A program made the position numbers and the translations under genes. Below are positions 46,271 through 57,289 of a DNA stretch of 64,000 nt, one piece after another; the stretch's first letter is position 1; each line of letters opens with the position of its first letter. This DNA comes from Lithospermum erythrorhizon. Lineage: Eukaryota; Streptophyta; Magnoliopsida; Boraginales; Boraginaceae. The notes under the pieces are model-generated. The model ran no database searches, was not told the origin of the DNA, and was given only the letters and a program-made list of their open reading frames with translations. The stretch is from NCBI GenBank assembly GCA_019722365.1, contig JADFUC010000945.1:62001-126000 (forward strand), written 5' to 3'.

Positions 46271-47640
46271 TAGTCGATAGGTCTGGTGAATATTATGACT
46301 CATGATGGTAAGTTCTGAGACCTTTTAAGATGTTAGGCATGCTCCACTGACGACTAAGAATGTAATTTCTCACGAGTCTACTGCATGTGCTATGGTTTCG
46401 CCTAAAGTAAGGTCGAAATGATAAATAAGTTCCAGGTATTGAGGTAATTCCCAAAGGTGTTAAACGTGATAATGCTTGTATTTTTACAAGGTGCTACGCT
46501 CGGATTCTCGCCTCCTATCGCATCCTTTGTCATGGAAATGATAATATGACTAAGTCATGGATATGAGATTTTGTCACAATGAGCGAGATGCAATTTCAAG
46601 ACAATCTTCTTAAAGCGCAAAGTTGAAAGACTTGGGTTTTATTAGTGACCAGTCTTTGAAAACAAGACGCAACAAATCTTCTAAAACCACTCATAGAACA
46701 AAAGTGCATGCACTAATTACATCCAACCGATTGTCAGTCCTTCATGTTGAAATCTTTGGGAGGTCACATGTATTTTCTATCGCTGATCGATGATTATTCC
46801 GACGATGACTAATCTTTATTATGAAGCCGAAAAAGACGCTTCAAGCACTTCAAGGATCGGAAGATTTTAGTGGAAAATCAAATGTAGCAAGACGTTGGCC
46901 AGATACCGATAACGGTCTGAATTCGCCTATCCGAAGTTCGACGAGTTTTATGCAAGGATCATAGGCATCATATCGGCCAGCATACACCCCAGTTGTAACG
47001 GTGTACAACGCATGTAATCGACTTTCCTGAGCAGAGCCTCGTCATTCCCCCGCTTCCTCAAACGCTTCGTCAGTAAGAATCGTTAGCGTAAGCTAACACA
47101 GCCTCGCTTATTCTGGAGCAAACCTCGTCCTCACAAAGGTATAACCAAAAATCCTATTGAATTGTGGTCTAATAAGTCCTGGGCCGATTATATTGTGTCT
47201 AGCCTTTTGGCTACACTTTTATTATCATGCTGAATGGTGACAAGGTAATCAAACGCAAAAGGGTATATTCAGAGGCTACGCGACAAACAAAGTGGTATAG
47301 AATTTGGTCATCATCAAGGACGAAGTTATTCGAGTAGAAATGTGATACTTTGACGAGAATTCTGTGTTTTGTTCAACAAAAAATCCACACCGCCGGCTGC
47401 AAGATGGCGTCAAAGAGTTGTTGCAGAGATTCCGCAAGCATGGCGATGCTGGTAGCTTTTCTAGTCATGCCAGCTAGAGCAGAAAAACATCATAAGTTTC
47501 ATCCTCGGGACGACATCATAATGCTCTCGACGCCCCTGCAAGAGCTAATTACGGAGTACCTTCTACCTAGGTACGGTTATATGGATATTGCTGCCTTTGC
47601 TTTGCTGTGTCGTAGGTAGTTGATCCTCAGCGAGCCGCTT
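46271..47640 (+). pseudogene. Tork-like copia integrase remnant
   Basis: At 46769-46798 the plus strand reads HMYFLSLIDDYS, the standard integrase core segment with a catalytic Asp, followed near 46835-46880 by FKHFKDRKILVENQM, the FKxWKxLVENQ motif. A later KNPIELWSNKSWADY (47145-47190) matches TPxELWSGKPxDYSxLR of the integrase C-terminal part. Stops interrupt all pieces. The open frame at 47350-47619 lies in the integrase-RT spacer; its composition gives no extra function. Confidence 0.75.
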
Positions 47641-49018
47641 TCTTACAAAGAAGTTTTAATTGCACGAAGTCCAACGGCTCACGCTACGGAAGAGGAAATA
47701 ATCACTGTAAGAATTCGGGATTGGGAGTCAAGCAAGCACTCATTATGAAGAAAGATTGGCCACTGCGTTCTGATATTCAAAGTTGTAAAGTTATGGTCGT
47801 CACCATACGGTGAGCAAGACAATATAAAGCTGTCGTCACAGAGGATTCAAATAAAAGTGGATGAGTTTAATTATCAGATATTCTCACCTCGTAGTCGATA
47901 CATCTTTATCGTGGTGCTTTGTCAGATGCACAGGTGACTGAGTCGAGCAGTTAGATGCTGCAAAAACAACTTTCTTAATGGGAGAGTCGATTTAAGATAG
48001 ATTTATACAACTAATTCGACGGGTTTTGTGAACCCGGAAAGAAGACTATGTTGCAGGCCAAGAAATTTTGTGATGCGGGTTTCAAGCAGCCCCGAGGCGC
48101 AATACAAGAGATTTTGATAGCTACACGGAGATTAGGCCTGAGAGTCCATACGACAACAGGTTTATTACAACAAGGTTAACATTTGTTCTCTTATTTACTT
48201 AGTTCTATATGTGTATTTATATGTTGATAATGTAGCTGGTAAACGATATTCAAAAGCTAAAGTGGTTCACTTAGTGCCGAAGTTTGAAAGCGAAGTTGAT
48301 CATGCTTCAAAGAAAATTTTGGAAATGGAGACATTTGCAGATGTGTTTCCAAAGTTTTTTTTTTATCACGCACTGCATTGCATGCCACCGCTAAACCACC
48401 GAAATCCTCAGTTCTACAACGCGCTGGCCCGTCCGCTGCATTTGCACCTTCATCTCATCGGTATGCTACACGAACACATACCTTATGCCAATGTAGTTGG
48501 AAGTTTCGATGACGCTATGGTCTGTACTGTAATCTAATTCGCATAATGCTGTTAATATTGCCAGTGCCTACTATTTAATCTTGAAGCAACACGGAAATTA
48601 AAAGCGATTTTCACAATTGCAGTAATATTGGTCCAGAGCTTTAATGGCGATAATGAGTGCAATATGCTTTAACCAAGATCTGTTCATCACGGCAGTAATA
48701 AAACACATCGAGATATCATTTTCGAGATGGTAAGAGAATCACAGAAGCCATGTGTGTTTCTATGTAGATAACCTAATGACATGCTTAGTTCTGTCATAGA
48801 AAGAAAGCTTCAAGATTATTTGAATTTACTAAAATTCGTAGTTTTGGCTGTCCGGCAGTCAACGCTCGGCGTTGTTCACATTCGCATCAAAGCATTCGCA
48901 CATCCTTCACTATCCGGAAGACATCCTGCATCGCTATACATCTAGCTAGTATCTCTCTTCTAAAGATTCTATTTTTGCAAGTTTCAAGATCAAGCACGAC
49001 TGCTCAAGCGCTTTTAGA
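47641..49018 (+). pseudogene. Tork-like copia RT and RNase H remnant
   Basis: At 48211 a frame starts with MYLYVDNVAG, the VxLYVDDMLxAG catalytic region with the second Asp changed to Asn, then FESEVDHASKKILEME, the FEMKDLGxAKKILGMEI motif. HIPYANVVGSFDDAMVCT (48475-48528) matches VPYASAVGSLMYAMVCTRPD that precedes RNase H. The frame ends there with a stop; RNase H is represented only by scraps. The active-site change and stops rule out function. Confidence 0.75.
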
Positions 49019-49530
49019 TTGGTCAATACGCTAATCTATGTCACGTTGCTAAACCATCGACATCTAAGTCGGTATCGGTGGTCGAAACTCCGACTGGATT
49101 TTCGTCTGTCGCTTCTACACCTGGGCCGACCGGAGTGTCGATTGTATCAAGCTCATGGATTATTGAGAGCACCCGCCTCCGATTTGGCTTGCCTGTGGTC
49201 CGACAGTTTCACAAGGCAATTTCGGCTGCTTAAGCTGCTTATATTCTCCGAACACCATTCAATCATCAGACCTAAACATCTAACATGGGTGCTATATACT
49301 CCATTCTACATGTATCATGAATTTTTAAATTATTCAACTGACAGATAATCTACACATACGGTAGTAGCCATCTAACTGTAATCGCTTCTTCCCATTATAT
49401 CAAACTTCTAAGGGCTCTTCTCGATTAACTAACACATCGTAGCTTAATACCACATAAAAATATCCTACGTTATTTATTTTCCTGTCTCAAGAACCTTATG
49501 TAATTTTCGCGATCCAAACCGCATCTGTTA

Positions 49531-49532
<2 letters not shown>
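49019..49532 (+). mobile_element. 3' LTR of Tork-like copia
   Basis: Repeat of 44777-45315, starting ttggtcaatacgc (TG lost) and ending catctgttaca at the second (AT)n stretch. Whole element length is about 4.76 kb, close to usual for this copia type. Confidence 0.75.

Positions 49533-49563
<31 letters not shown>
49533..49563. repeat. (AT)n microsatellite, right part
   Basis: About 13-14 AT units following the 3' LTR; the other half of the split microsatellite at 44712-44776. Confidence 0.85.
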
Positions 49564-49566
<3 letters not shown>

Positions 49567-50640
49567 GCCGACTAACCTCCTTTTTCTTTCACCAAATATG
49601 AGGTAATCCTTTATTTTAATTTTCTATTCATTATTTTCGTTTTAGATGTTAATTTTTTCAGAGTTCACTAATTTTTAATTTGGTTGTTCTTTTTATTATT
49701 TTGGTTTCTATTTGCTTTGATTTTCGGTTTAAATTTTTTTATTTTAATATCTTGGAATTTTTAGGTTGGTTAATCTTTCGATTCTTGTATATTAATTTCA
49801 TATATGTTATATCAGTTCTCAGATCTAAAATTAAAATGAAATATTCTTAATGGTCTGGTATTTATCTTGAATTTGTTAGATTTGTTTGCTTGATGACCTT
49901 GGATTGGTCTTCGATTAATGTTCTAAATATGTTTGATTATATGAATTCCAACATATTTTGTTAACTGATTGTAGTTTTTTTTAATTTCATAGGATAAAGA
50001 AGAGTTTAACTGAAAAGGGGATTTGACTGTTTGGATTAAATTATGTGTTAATATCCATTTTCTGTTTTAACTTTTCCTTTATTTACATTTTTGTGTTTCT
50101 TTTTATTGTTGAGATTAATACTTACTTATGTTTTTATATTGCAGTTAGTACCTAATTTAAATGGATAAATTTATGTTTGTAGCTTCACTCGTTTTATTCG
50201 AGGATTGTGTCTAGTTGATAGACATAATAGGAAAAAAGAACGGTAAGGATTATTAAAGTGACTAAGTATATTAACGTTTTGTTTTATTCATATTGTAATA
50301 TTGTTTTTGAATTTGTTTCAAGCGATAGAGAAATATTTAATTGGAATTATATGATAGTATTGAGCTTGCTTGTGTCTCACATTATTGCATGGAAGATGGA
50401 TTAGGAGTACATCAACTATCAAGATGAATTAGCATAATACTCCGTATTTAGTTATTTATTTTTTATTTATAGATAGATTTGTAATTGTACTATGTAAATT
50501 GAAAATCTACATATACAAAAATGGAATAAAATTTTTTAATTGAGTTATTTGATATTTTTTATTTATAATTTTTTGTAATAATTAAATATTGATAGATATA
50601 TCATAATAAAAATGAAAAAAAACTTAATTTTTTTTTATTA
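49564..50640. other. T-rich, intron-like region
   Basis: 49564-49605 has a short GC-richer, pyrimidine-rich segment (cctcctttttctttcacc) just after the AT run, then atgag followed by a gtaatcc that could be a splice donor, then about 540 bases of T-rich DNA, and ttatattgcag (about 50145) that could be an acceptor. No coding exon was recognised. Could be an untranslated leader with intron, or simply T-rich spacer. Confidence 0.3.
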
Positions 50641-50644
50641 TGGT

Positions 50645-50834
50645 GTAAAAAATATGATTTTTGTTACCTAAATATAAAGGCATAACAAGAAGTTTTTCAT
50701 TCAACACGAAAAAATATAACAAAAAGCTTTTGTTACGCCTTTTTTTGCAACGGCAGAAAAAGCGCCTTTTGTTACAATTTTTTTGGCTTTTATTACTTTT
50801 TTACTGTTATAACAACAAACCCTTTTTATTAGTG
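50645..50834 (+). mobile_element. CACTA-like transposon right end with subterminal repeats
   Basis: Ends ...cctttttattagtg (minus-strand start CACTAATAAAAAGG). The preceding 170 bases carry repeated, partly inverted words such as gttacgcc, gttacaa, ataacaaaa and aggcataacaa, the dense subterminal repeat pattern of CACTA elements. The partner left end is not assigned. Confidence 0.6.
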
Positions 50835-51833
50835 ATATGTATCCTTATTGAGGCAAATAAGACTAGGTGTAAGCAACTTAGACTATAAGCATCTCCCCAT
50901 TTTATTCCCTCCATACTAAGAGGCCAACCAGATATATATAGTTAGCTCTAAGACATTTCAGTTATGTTCATAATGACAGATTCTAATTTAAAATAATAAT
51001 ATTTACTGGGGAGGCTACATATTATACTCTCATAAAATAAACGTACCATAATTGGTGAATCACTTGTAAGATTTTGAAATTAAGGATATAAGGTTTGAAT
51101 CTTTCTATCACCAATATTTTTTTGTCTAATTAAACAATGATCATGAACACTATGTATATAAACTCTTTTGCTAATTAAGATGCATATTCATGTTCCTTTA
51201 AAGAATATTTTTTATTTCAATTATCCAAATCTTCATAAAATTATAAATTAATTATCTCAAAAAAAATTTAAAATTACTATGAGGCTAATTAATATGACTA
51301 CTCAAGCTCTCCAAACATAACATTTTTATTTAAGAAGATAGAAAATATTGATAATGATCATATACATTACATATTTTTGTAATTAAAAATGTTTAACAAT
51401 TAAATATAAGGAAATTTCATTTCATTTCTTCTTATAAAAAATATAGTTGATAAATATTAAAATTTATTATTTTTAAAAAAATTATATGAAGGGATCTTAA
51501 TTTTTATTTTCGCATAGGGTCCCCAAAATCTTAGGACTGACCCTGCATACTAATCATTTTTTCATAGGTCCCTAAAACCTTATGATCGACTTGCATACTA
51601 ATCTACAATAACTTAATTATCTATGATTAAATTTAAAATTCATCGTATTTTTTTTGTTTCATCAAATCGACATGGCTCTGTGAAACTACAAGATATGAGT
51701 ACCGGTCATATACATAATAAGATCTAATTCTGTTACTGATAATAAAAGTACGATATTAGTTAGTCCGTATTTTAAATTGACCTTCAAATTTGTTGGTTAA
51801 TGATATAGTTAAACATGACTATTAGGCAAAAAA
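50835..51833. other. AT-rich DNA with a ~50-bp tandem duplication
   Basis: No gene seen. Near 51510-51610 a block with cataggGtccccaaaatctta and ctgcatactaatcat is followed by a second block cataggtccctaaaacctta and ttgcatactaatcta. Confidence 0.5.
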
Positions 51834-51900
51834 CACTACTGAGAAAATCAATAGTGGCAACGAGTCTCATTGCAACCTGATAGTAACTCAATTATTGTTG
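51834..51900 (+). mobile_element. CACTA-like left terminus
   Basis: CACTACTGAGAAAATCAATAG followed by tggcaacgag and ttgcaacc repeats. Resembles CACTA left ends; without a partner this is only a candidate. Confidence 0.35.
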
Positions 51901-52356
51901 TATAGTCCCCGAATTAATGGAACCGTTAAATTTAGATGGAAAAAGTAATTGAATAGTACGTTTACTAAATTTATATGGAGTAATTTATATTCCCTTCGTT
52001 CACTTTCATTTGTCTTTCTAACCATTTGCATACTTGACGAAGGAACGAAAGAAGCTAAAAAAGATATCGAAATGTAGAATGACAATTAATCGAAATTATT
52101 TATTTGCTATCAATTTAATAACAAAAGATATTAAAACGTAAAATTACATATTTGCTCAAGAACTGAGGAAAGATAAAACTTTGAAAGATTCATTTTCATT
52201 TTTTTCACTTCTATCCCAAAAGTTCATATAAATTTTAAATTTTCACCCAAACTACCCATCATTGACTTTTTCTAAATGAGTTTAATAATGACAGCATTAT
52301 CAGACGACTATACCGAACAACGGGATTCACTCTGCCATTAATCTGTAACAATATAA

Positions 52357-52905
52357 TTATATATGATTAAATTTATAATCACTAGCTTCTTCCAACACAA
52401 CCGGCATCGGCTGTTTCCGGCAGCCGGGAACTAACCGGCCGAGCACTTTCACTTTCCGTTGCACGGCCGGTAAATTCTTCGCCTTCAGTCGCAATATCCC
52501 CGCTCGTCCCTTCTTCTGTAACCGGGAATACTGGGTATTCCCGGTTACTAGAGTCGAAGCTCTTAGTAATCGTTTATTGCTACTTTTCTTCATGAATTTG
52601 AGCTTGAGCCGAGTGGTTAATATCGCTCGGCTCCAACGAGTCCGGCCTCTTGCGGCTACAGCCAGGACTCGGTCCGCGGCCTCACGGACGGCTCGGCCTC
52701 GCTTTGGAGCCGAGTCGAGCCTGAGCTGGCGGAGAGCGTGGAGGAGTTTTGATGAGTAGACTTGTTGTTGCACTTCAGATTTCCATGCAACGGAAGACTT
52801 TTGTTCGTTGGGGATTTGATTTTGACTTATTTGGTTGACTTTCTTCCGTCTCTTGTTTCTGGCTGAGGTTGCTCGGCTTCCACTCGTTATCATCGTTGAC
52901 GCCAT
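52357..52905 (-). CDS. AIF/IBH1-like atypical bHLH transcription factor (C-terminally truncated)
   Basis: 182 codons, uninterrupted, starting ATGGCG. Residues about 41-110 (WKSEVQQQVYSSKLLHALRQL, RGRAVREAADRVLAVAARGR, RWSRAILTTRLKLKFMKK) match the conserved block of plant bHLH147-150/AIF and IBH1-like proteins. Residues about 147-177 form the helix-loop-helix: VQRKVKVLGRLVPGC, loop RKQPMP, then VVLEEASDY. The family lacks a DNA-contacting basic region and acts in the nucleus by heterodimerising with other bHLH proteins to restrain brassinosteroid- and growth-promoting factors. The family normally continues helix 2 (IAALEMQVRAM and more); here it ends KFNHI, so helix 2 is cut. Base composition is GC-richer than the flanks, as expected for a conserved host gene. 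The only credible cellular gene in the window. Specific orthology is not assigned. Confidence 0.85.
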   Translation of the reverse strand: MASTMITSGSRATSARNKRRKKVNQISQNQIPNEQKSSVAWKSEVQQQVYSSKLLHALRQLRLDSAPKRGRAVREAADRVLAVAARGRTRWSRAILTTRLKLKFMKKSSNKRLLRASTLVTGNTQYSRLQKKGRAGILRLKAKNLPAVQRKVKVLGRLVPGCRKQPMPVVLEEASDYKFNHI

Positions 52906-52926
52906 GGAAGATGATTAAAGTCAAAC

Positions 52927-53424
52927 CTGGAAAAATATAAAACCAATCCAAATTTTTTAAGGTTTTGTGATCTTAAGAATTGGCTAACGATTTTCCCTCA
53001 TTAATTCTGGAAAAGTATAAAATCAAATCAAATTAAATTTTGTTATTTTGAACCAGTTTTATATGAAGTATTAAAATTGAAGTGTCGTTACCATCAAGTG
53101 AAGTGTCGTTATTATCAAATGAAGTGGAATATTATTACCTAAAAATTCATAGGTTGGCTCCTAAATTAATTGATCGATCGATATTCATAGTTAGTAATTC
53201 GGGACCTTATAAATTCACTCGAAAATACCATCGACGCTACTTCCATGAGTGAAATTGTTAAATTTAATTAATTTAACATATGAGCACATATGGTGATCAT
53301 CAAATCAATTGGCTAACTTGTTAGAGAGTGAGTTTTTGGTTTTATCACATAAACTATCAATTATTACTATTACAAAACGGAAAACATAAACATAAAATTC
53401 GATATCAAACATGTAAAATCATAC
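52927..53424 (-). other. Predicted 5'-UTR intron of the bHLH gene
   Basis: On the minus strand CATAAG|GTATGATTT is a good donor and ATTTTTCCAG|GTTTGAC a good acceptor, about 498 bases apart, with an AT-rich interior typical of plant introns. The acceptor lies 21 bases before the ATG, leaving the coding sequence in one exon. Inferred from splice-site resemblance alone. Confidence 0.5.
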
Positions 53425-53429
53425 CTTAT

Positions 53430-53640
53430 GGTTGAGAATAATCTCAAATATCTGACAGATAACTGAAGAAAATATTATAAAAATAGAAAATTTGTGGATG
53501 AATGGAGAGATAAAGAGGAGAGAAATGAGAAGAAAAGAAAGGGGAAGGAAAGGAATCAAGAGGGATAGGAAAGAGTTGGGGCGCAATTTAAATGCGGGAA
53601 AAGTAGAATGAGAGTATGTGGGCGTGATAATGCGTGTGGG
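53430..53640 (-). promoter_or_regulatory. Probable core promoter and leader of the bHLH gene
   Basis: On the minus strand a TTTAAAT stretch (about 53586-53593, within CGCATTTAAATTGCG) is followed by a long pyrimidine-rich tract (TTTCCTTCCCCTTTCTTTTC, about 53528-53553), a Y-patch-like feature common in plant promoters and leaders. Transcription would start near 53560-53570. Confidence 0.4.
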
Positions 53641-54529
53641 TGTAGCATTGGCTTTTCAGATTTTTATTTACTAGATGTCAAATAAAAGAAATCTAAGGAG
53701 ATATTTTATCAAGCGAAAGAGTATTTTTCATAAAATATTATGCAAACATTAAAAATGTATTTAAGTTTAAAGTCCGAATTCGGTATAATCGATTTATCTA
53801 AGCTCGCTTAGTACAGTTAAGACTTAATTTTAAGGTAAGGAATTCGTAAAGAAAGATGATTGAAAATATTATAATCTTAATTATTTGAAAAAAAAAGAGT
53901 CTAAAATTTAAAGCCTGAAAAATGAAAAGGTCGTTGATATTTTAGGAAATGAAATTTTGGTAATTTAATGGAGATTTGCTTTTTGGAGGCCATGTGGAGG
54001 GATGGTCCCGCCAGTATATAGCATGTTCTTCGCACCTTTGTTTGTCTGTCTGTCCGTTAATACTTACAGCTATTCATTCCGTTCCGTTATGGGGCCTTTA
54101 TACTCTTAATTGCTTTTTTTTTTCTAAATGTATTTTATGAAGGAGGCCGGGGTTAAACTCCAAAATTGAATATTGTCTAATACTCTTATCTCATCAAAAT
54201 ACCTATATGTGGATCAAGGTTTATAATTTTAATGGTGATAAGTTATAATCAAAATAATAATGAACAATTATAATAACAATAATATTTCATCCGTCCCAAT
54301 TCTACTCGATTGCTAATTAAATTTTTTTATTATGGGTTTGATTATTATTAATATACTCCTAAAAAGCTGCATTTTATCAAAAATACTTTAATTAATCATG
54401 AACCAATACTTTATTAAGTGATAAAGCTAGCATCATGCATAAAGATTAATTATGTAAGACAAGCATATGCATAATGGTGTCACCGACAAATCGCTATATG
54501 TGCAACTCCACAAGTTTCTAGTAAGAAAG
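53641..54529. other. AT-rich intergenic DNA, no gene seen
   Basis: Nothing recognisable between the bHLH promoter and the copia remnant except A/T tracts. A short GC-richer spot near 53985-54020 has no clear identity. Confidence 0.5.
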
Positions 54530-57180
54530 TAGGATGTTGGAATCGCTGGACAAAGAGATTAGGTCATAATTAAATAAGAGAAATATCCAACAAATTATCT
54601 CTGCATGAAGCTCGTTTCGGCGACGCCACCACTGGGATGTCAAAAAGACAAAAGACGCGAGTATTGTCAAAGTCGACAAAGACCAAAAAGTTCGACACCG
54701 TGTTTTATAAATGTAGTCACAACTTGTGTACTTGATTTGATGCACATGGATGCGAAAAAACCTATGCAAGTTGAAAGATGGTGAGGCATAAGACGTCTAC
54801 GTTGCGGTCGACGACTTCTCACCCGCATACATTGCCGAGTTTATTAGAGAAAAATATGACACGTTTGGTGTGGTTAAAAAGTTAATTTTCAAGTTCAATG
54901 AAAAGTGAACATGTCAGTCAGATCGTGAGCGACTACGGGAAAGAAAGTTAAAAATTCAAAGCTCATTGTGGCTCAGGTTGCTGGGCGAATTACTCATGCA
55001 CTTCTCTCGCTTCCTATCACACCACAACAAAACGGTGTCGTTGGAAAGAAAGACCGAACTATTCAAGAGACGCTAAGACGTGTCAGCGATCCATGCAAGA
55101 ACATTCCTCTCAAGCTCGGGGTCGAGGCTATTTAACACTACCCGCCATATACACACCCAGATCACTCGCCCAGAACAAAAAAAAATGGCCAAATTATGAA
55201 ATATGGAGGGGGAGAAAATCAAATATTTAATATTTTTATGTATTTGGTAGTTTGCGCTTATATTCTTCCCCGACCATGAAGTTAAGTAGCAGCTTGACGC
55301 CAAGAGTGATGGGCGCATATTCTAGTAGACTCTACGAGTGTTCAACAAAAGGACTCAGGTGGTCATGGAGTCGATAAATGTGAAGGTTCTGGACTCAAGA
55401 GTTGAAATGAATAAAGAACGCATGTATTTAATGGGTACACTAAAGGAATTTACGCTTGGTCAAACGACAAGTGAACAAGTCATTACGGCAAAGCGTGTCG
55501 ATGACAATGGCCTATTCACCAGCACTAATCGAATCTAAGAATCCACCTGGCCGATAACATTATTAGAGATCGATCAAGGTATTACAACAAAGGCGAAAGC
55601 GAATTAGTTGACTACGTAAAAATCGGGGTTGGCCTTATCGAGAAAGCTTTTTTCATATCTAGCAGAGCCAAAGAATGTCAATTTAAGCCCTCAAAGACGA
55701 ACATTGGATAAATGCCACAAAGAAGATGAATCGCCCAGCTACAAAGAAATTATGTTTGGGGAACTGCCTGTACCTGTAGATCATAATGTCATATGAACGT
55801 GGCTCGATCTTCAAAATCATGTCTAATGAAAGCAAAGTGAGTCATATTAGAAATAAAGCAAAGTTATCGCTCAAGGATACTCATAGGCGAAGTGCGGTTT
55901 CGAGGAAATCTTGTCTGCCAAGCCAAAGTTGGAGTCAGACGCCTTCTTACCGAAGTTTAGCATGCTTCGGCGAAGTTTAAATTATTTCAAATGGACGCAG
56001 TGTCCGTTTTTAACGGTGTGGATTGACGGCAAGCATGTAGAAAGAAGCCCAAAGCGGGTTCGGCCGATGCTTGTCCCAACATGTCTACCGTCAAGAAAGC
56101 TATATTGGCTCGAAAAGCCTCAAAGCCCGTATAAGAGACTCCACGTAAGACTTGTTGTCAAATGGTTGCGTACATGGTGAACGTATAAAGACTTTATTCA
56201 TTAAATATAAGACTCCACCTGGTAGCGGCTCAAATCTATGTATTTACACTATATTCGGGGGGAAATGTCAAAACCGGCTTGCATACAAGATTTTGTTCAA
56301 CAAATGAAATTTGAATTTGAGACGAAAGTATGGTCAGCGAGTCAATTATTTTCGATTTTAGGTCATGTGAAGCGACCACATTTTCATCTCACCAAGTACG
56401 AAAGAAACTTACTAAGTTTGACTGAAATACCAAACAAGAGACACCACCGCAACTCATGAAAAGTCAATAAAGATGTCGATGCGCCTCGGTCGACATAAGC
56501 AACTACATGAGTACGATAGTAAAGTTCTCTCTATCTCACAAACAGTTGTTTACATCGTTTATTCACTGAGTATGTGCCAAATTTCAAGAAAATCTTAAGG
56601 AAAGTTTCATTTGAATCAAGTCAAGAGGGATCATCATCATGTGAATACTATCAGGATTATGGTCTCTTGTATTAATTTGTTAGGTCGAAATATCAAGATA
56701 AAATTCACATCCGAGGATATTTCTTTTCGGGAATAACCTCGTGTCCCTGTTCGCCAAAGAAGGTACGCTTTTTTGTCCACAAAATGGGTTAAATACATAG
56801 CAAATTTAGCAATCAGGTACAACTTTTGTGGACGTAAGGACGTCAAAGAATATAATGCCAAGAAAGGTGTTATGACTCTCTATTGTGACAACTTGAGTGC
56901 TATTAATATATCCAAGAATCCAGTGCAGTACAGCAGAACTAAGCATATTGATATTAGGCATCACTTCATCATAGAACTTGTGGAAGACAAAGTGATCATC
57001 TTGGAGCACGTGAAAGTACGTAAAAACAACTCTGGCAGATATCTTTACTAAAGCCTCGATGCGCCTAAGCCAATCCTCGGTATCATCTCGATCGCGGTAC
57101 TTGAAATAGCACCAGCACAGAAGACTAGGATACGAGGTCGATACCTGCTGCCATAACCGGTGGACGGAGAACGTACGCTC
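54530..57180 (+). pseudogene. Sirevirus-like copia copy C: integrase, RT and RNase H
   Basis: Plus-strand pol in nearly full order. LMHMDAKKPMQVER (about 54730-54775) is the start of the integrase core (LIHMDLMGPMQVES in this family), followed by DVYVAVDDFSPAY. RVFNKRTQVVMESINVKV (55332-55385) opens the INT-RT spacer. RT N-terminal pieces (FISSRAKECQFKPSK) lie near 55660, and FVQQMKFEFETKVW at 56295-56335 is the FVxQMxxEFEMSMVG region. RNase H is best: [17 protein letters not shown] then [13 protein letters not shown] (56880-56965), with [15 protein letters not shown] follows near 57040 in a shifted frame. Stops and shifts throughout. No LTR, gag or protease precedes it: the element is cut at about 54530 against AT-rich DNA. 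Confidence 0.85.
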
Positions 57181-57289
57181 TTAGAGCGCCGTGCAAGGTC
57201 AGAAATCGTAGCATATGTCCTAAAGTTTAAATTGCTGATGCATGCTGAGGGAAATTGTGGTTAAGTTAACCCTCGAAAGTTAATGGAGA

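Noticed and set aside
47350..47619. 89-codon frame with a hydrophobic segment as an independent secreted protein
   Set aside because: Lies within the copia integrase-RT spacer in the sense orientation and has no independent support.
41352..50834. One 9.5-kb CACTA transposon bounded by 41352 and 50834
   Set aside because: Subterminal repeats differ at the two ends and the adjacent three bases (tat, ata) do not match as a target duplication.
52577..52759. Plus-strand frame opposite the bHLH gene
   Set aside because: Antisense shadow of the GC-rich conserved bHLH block.
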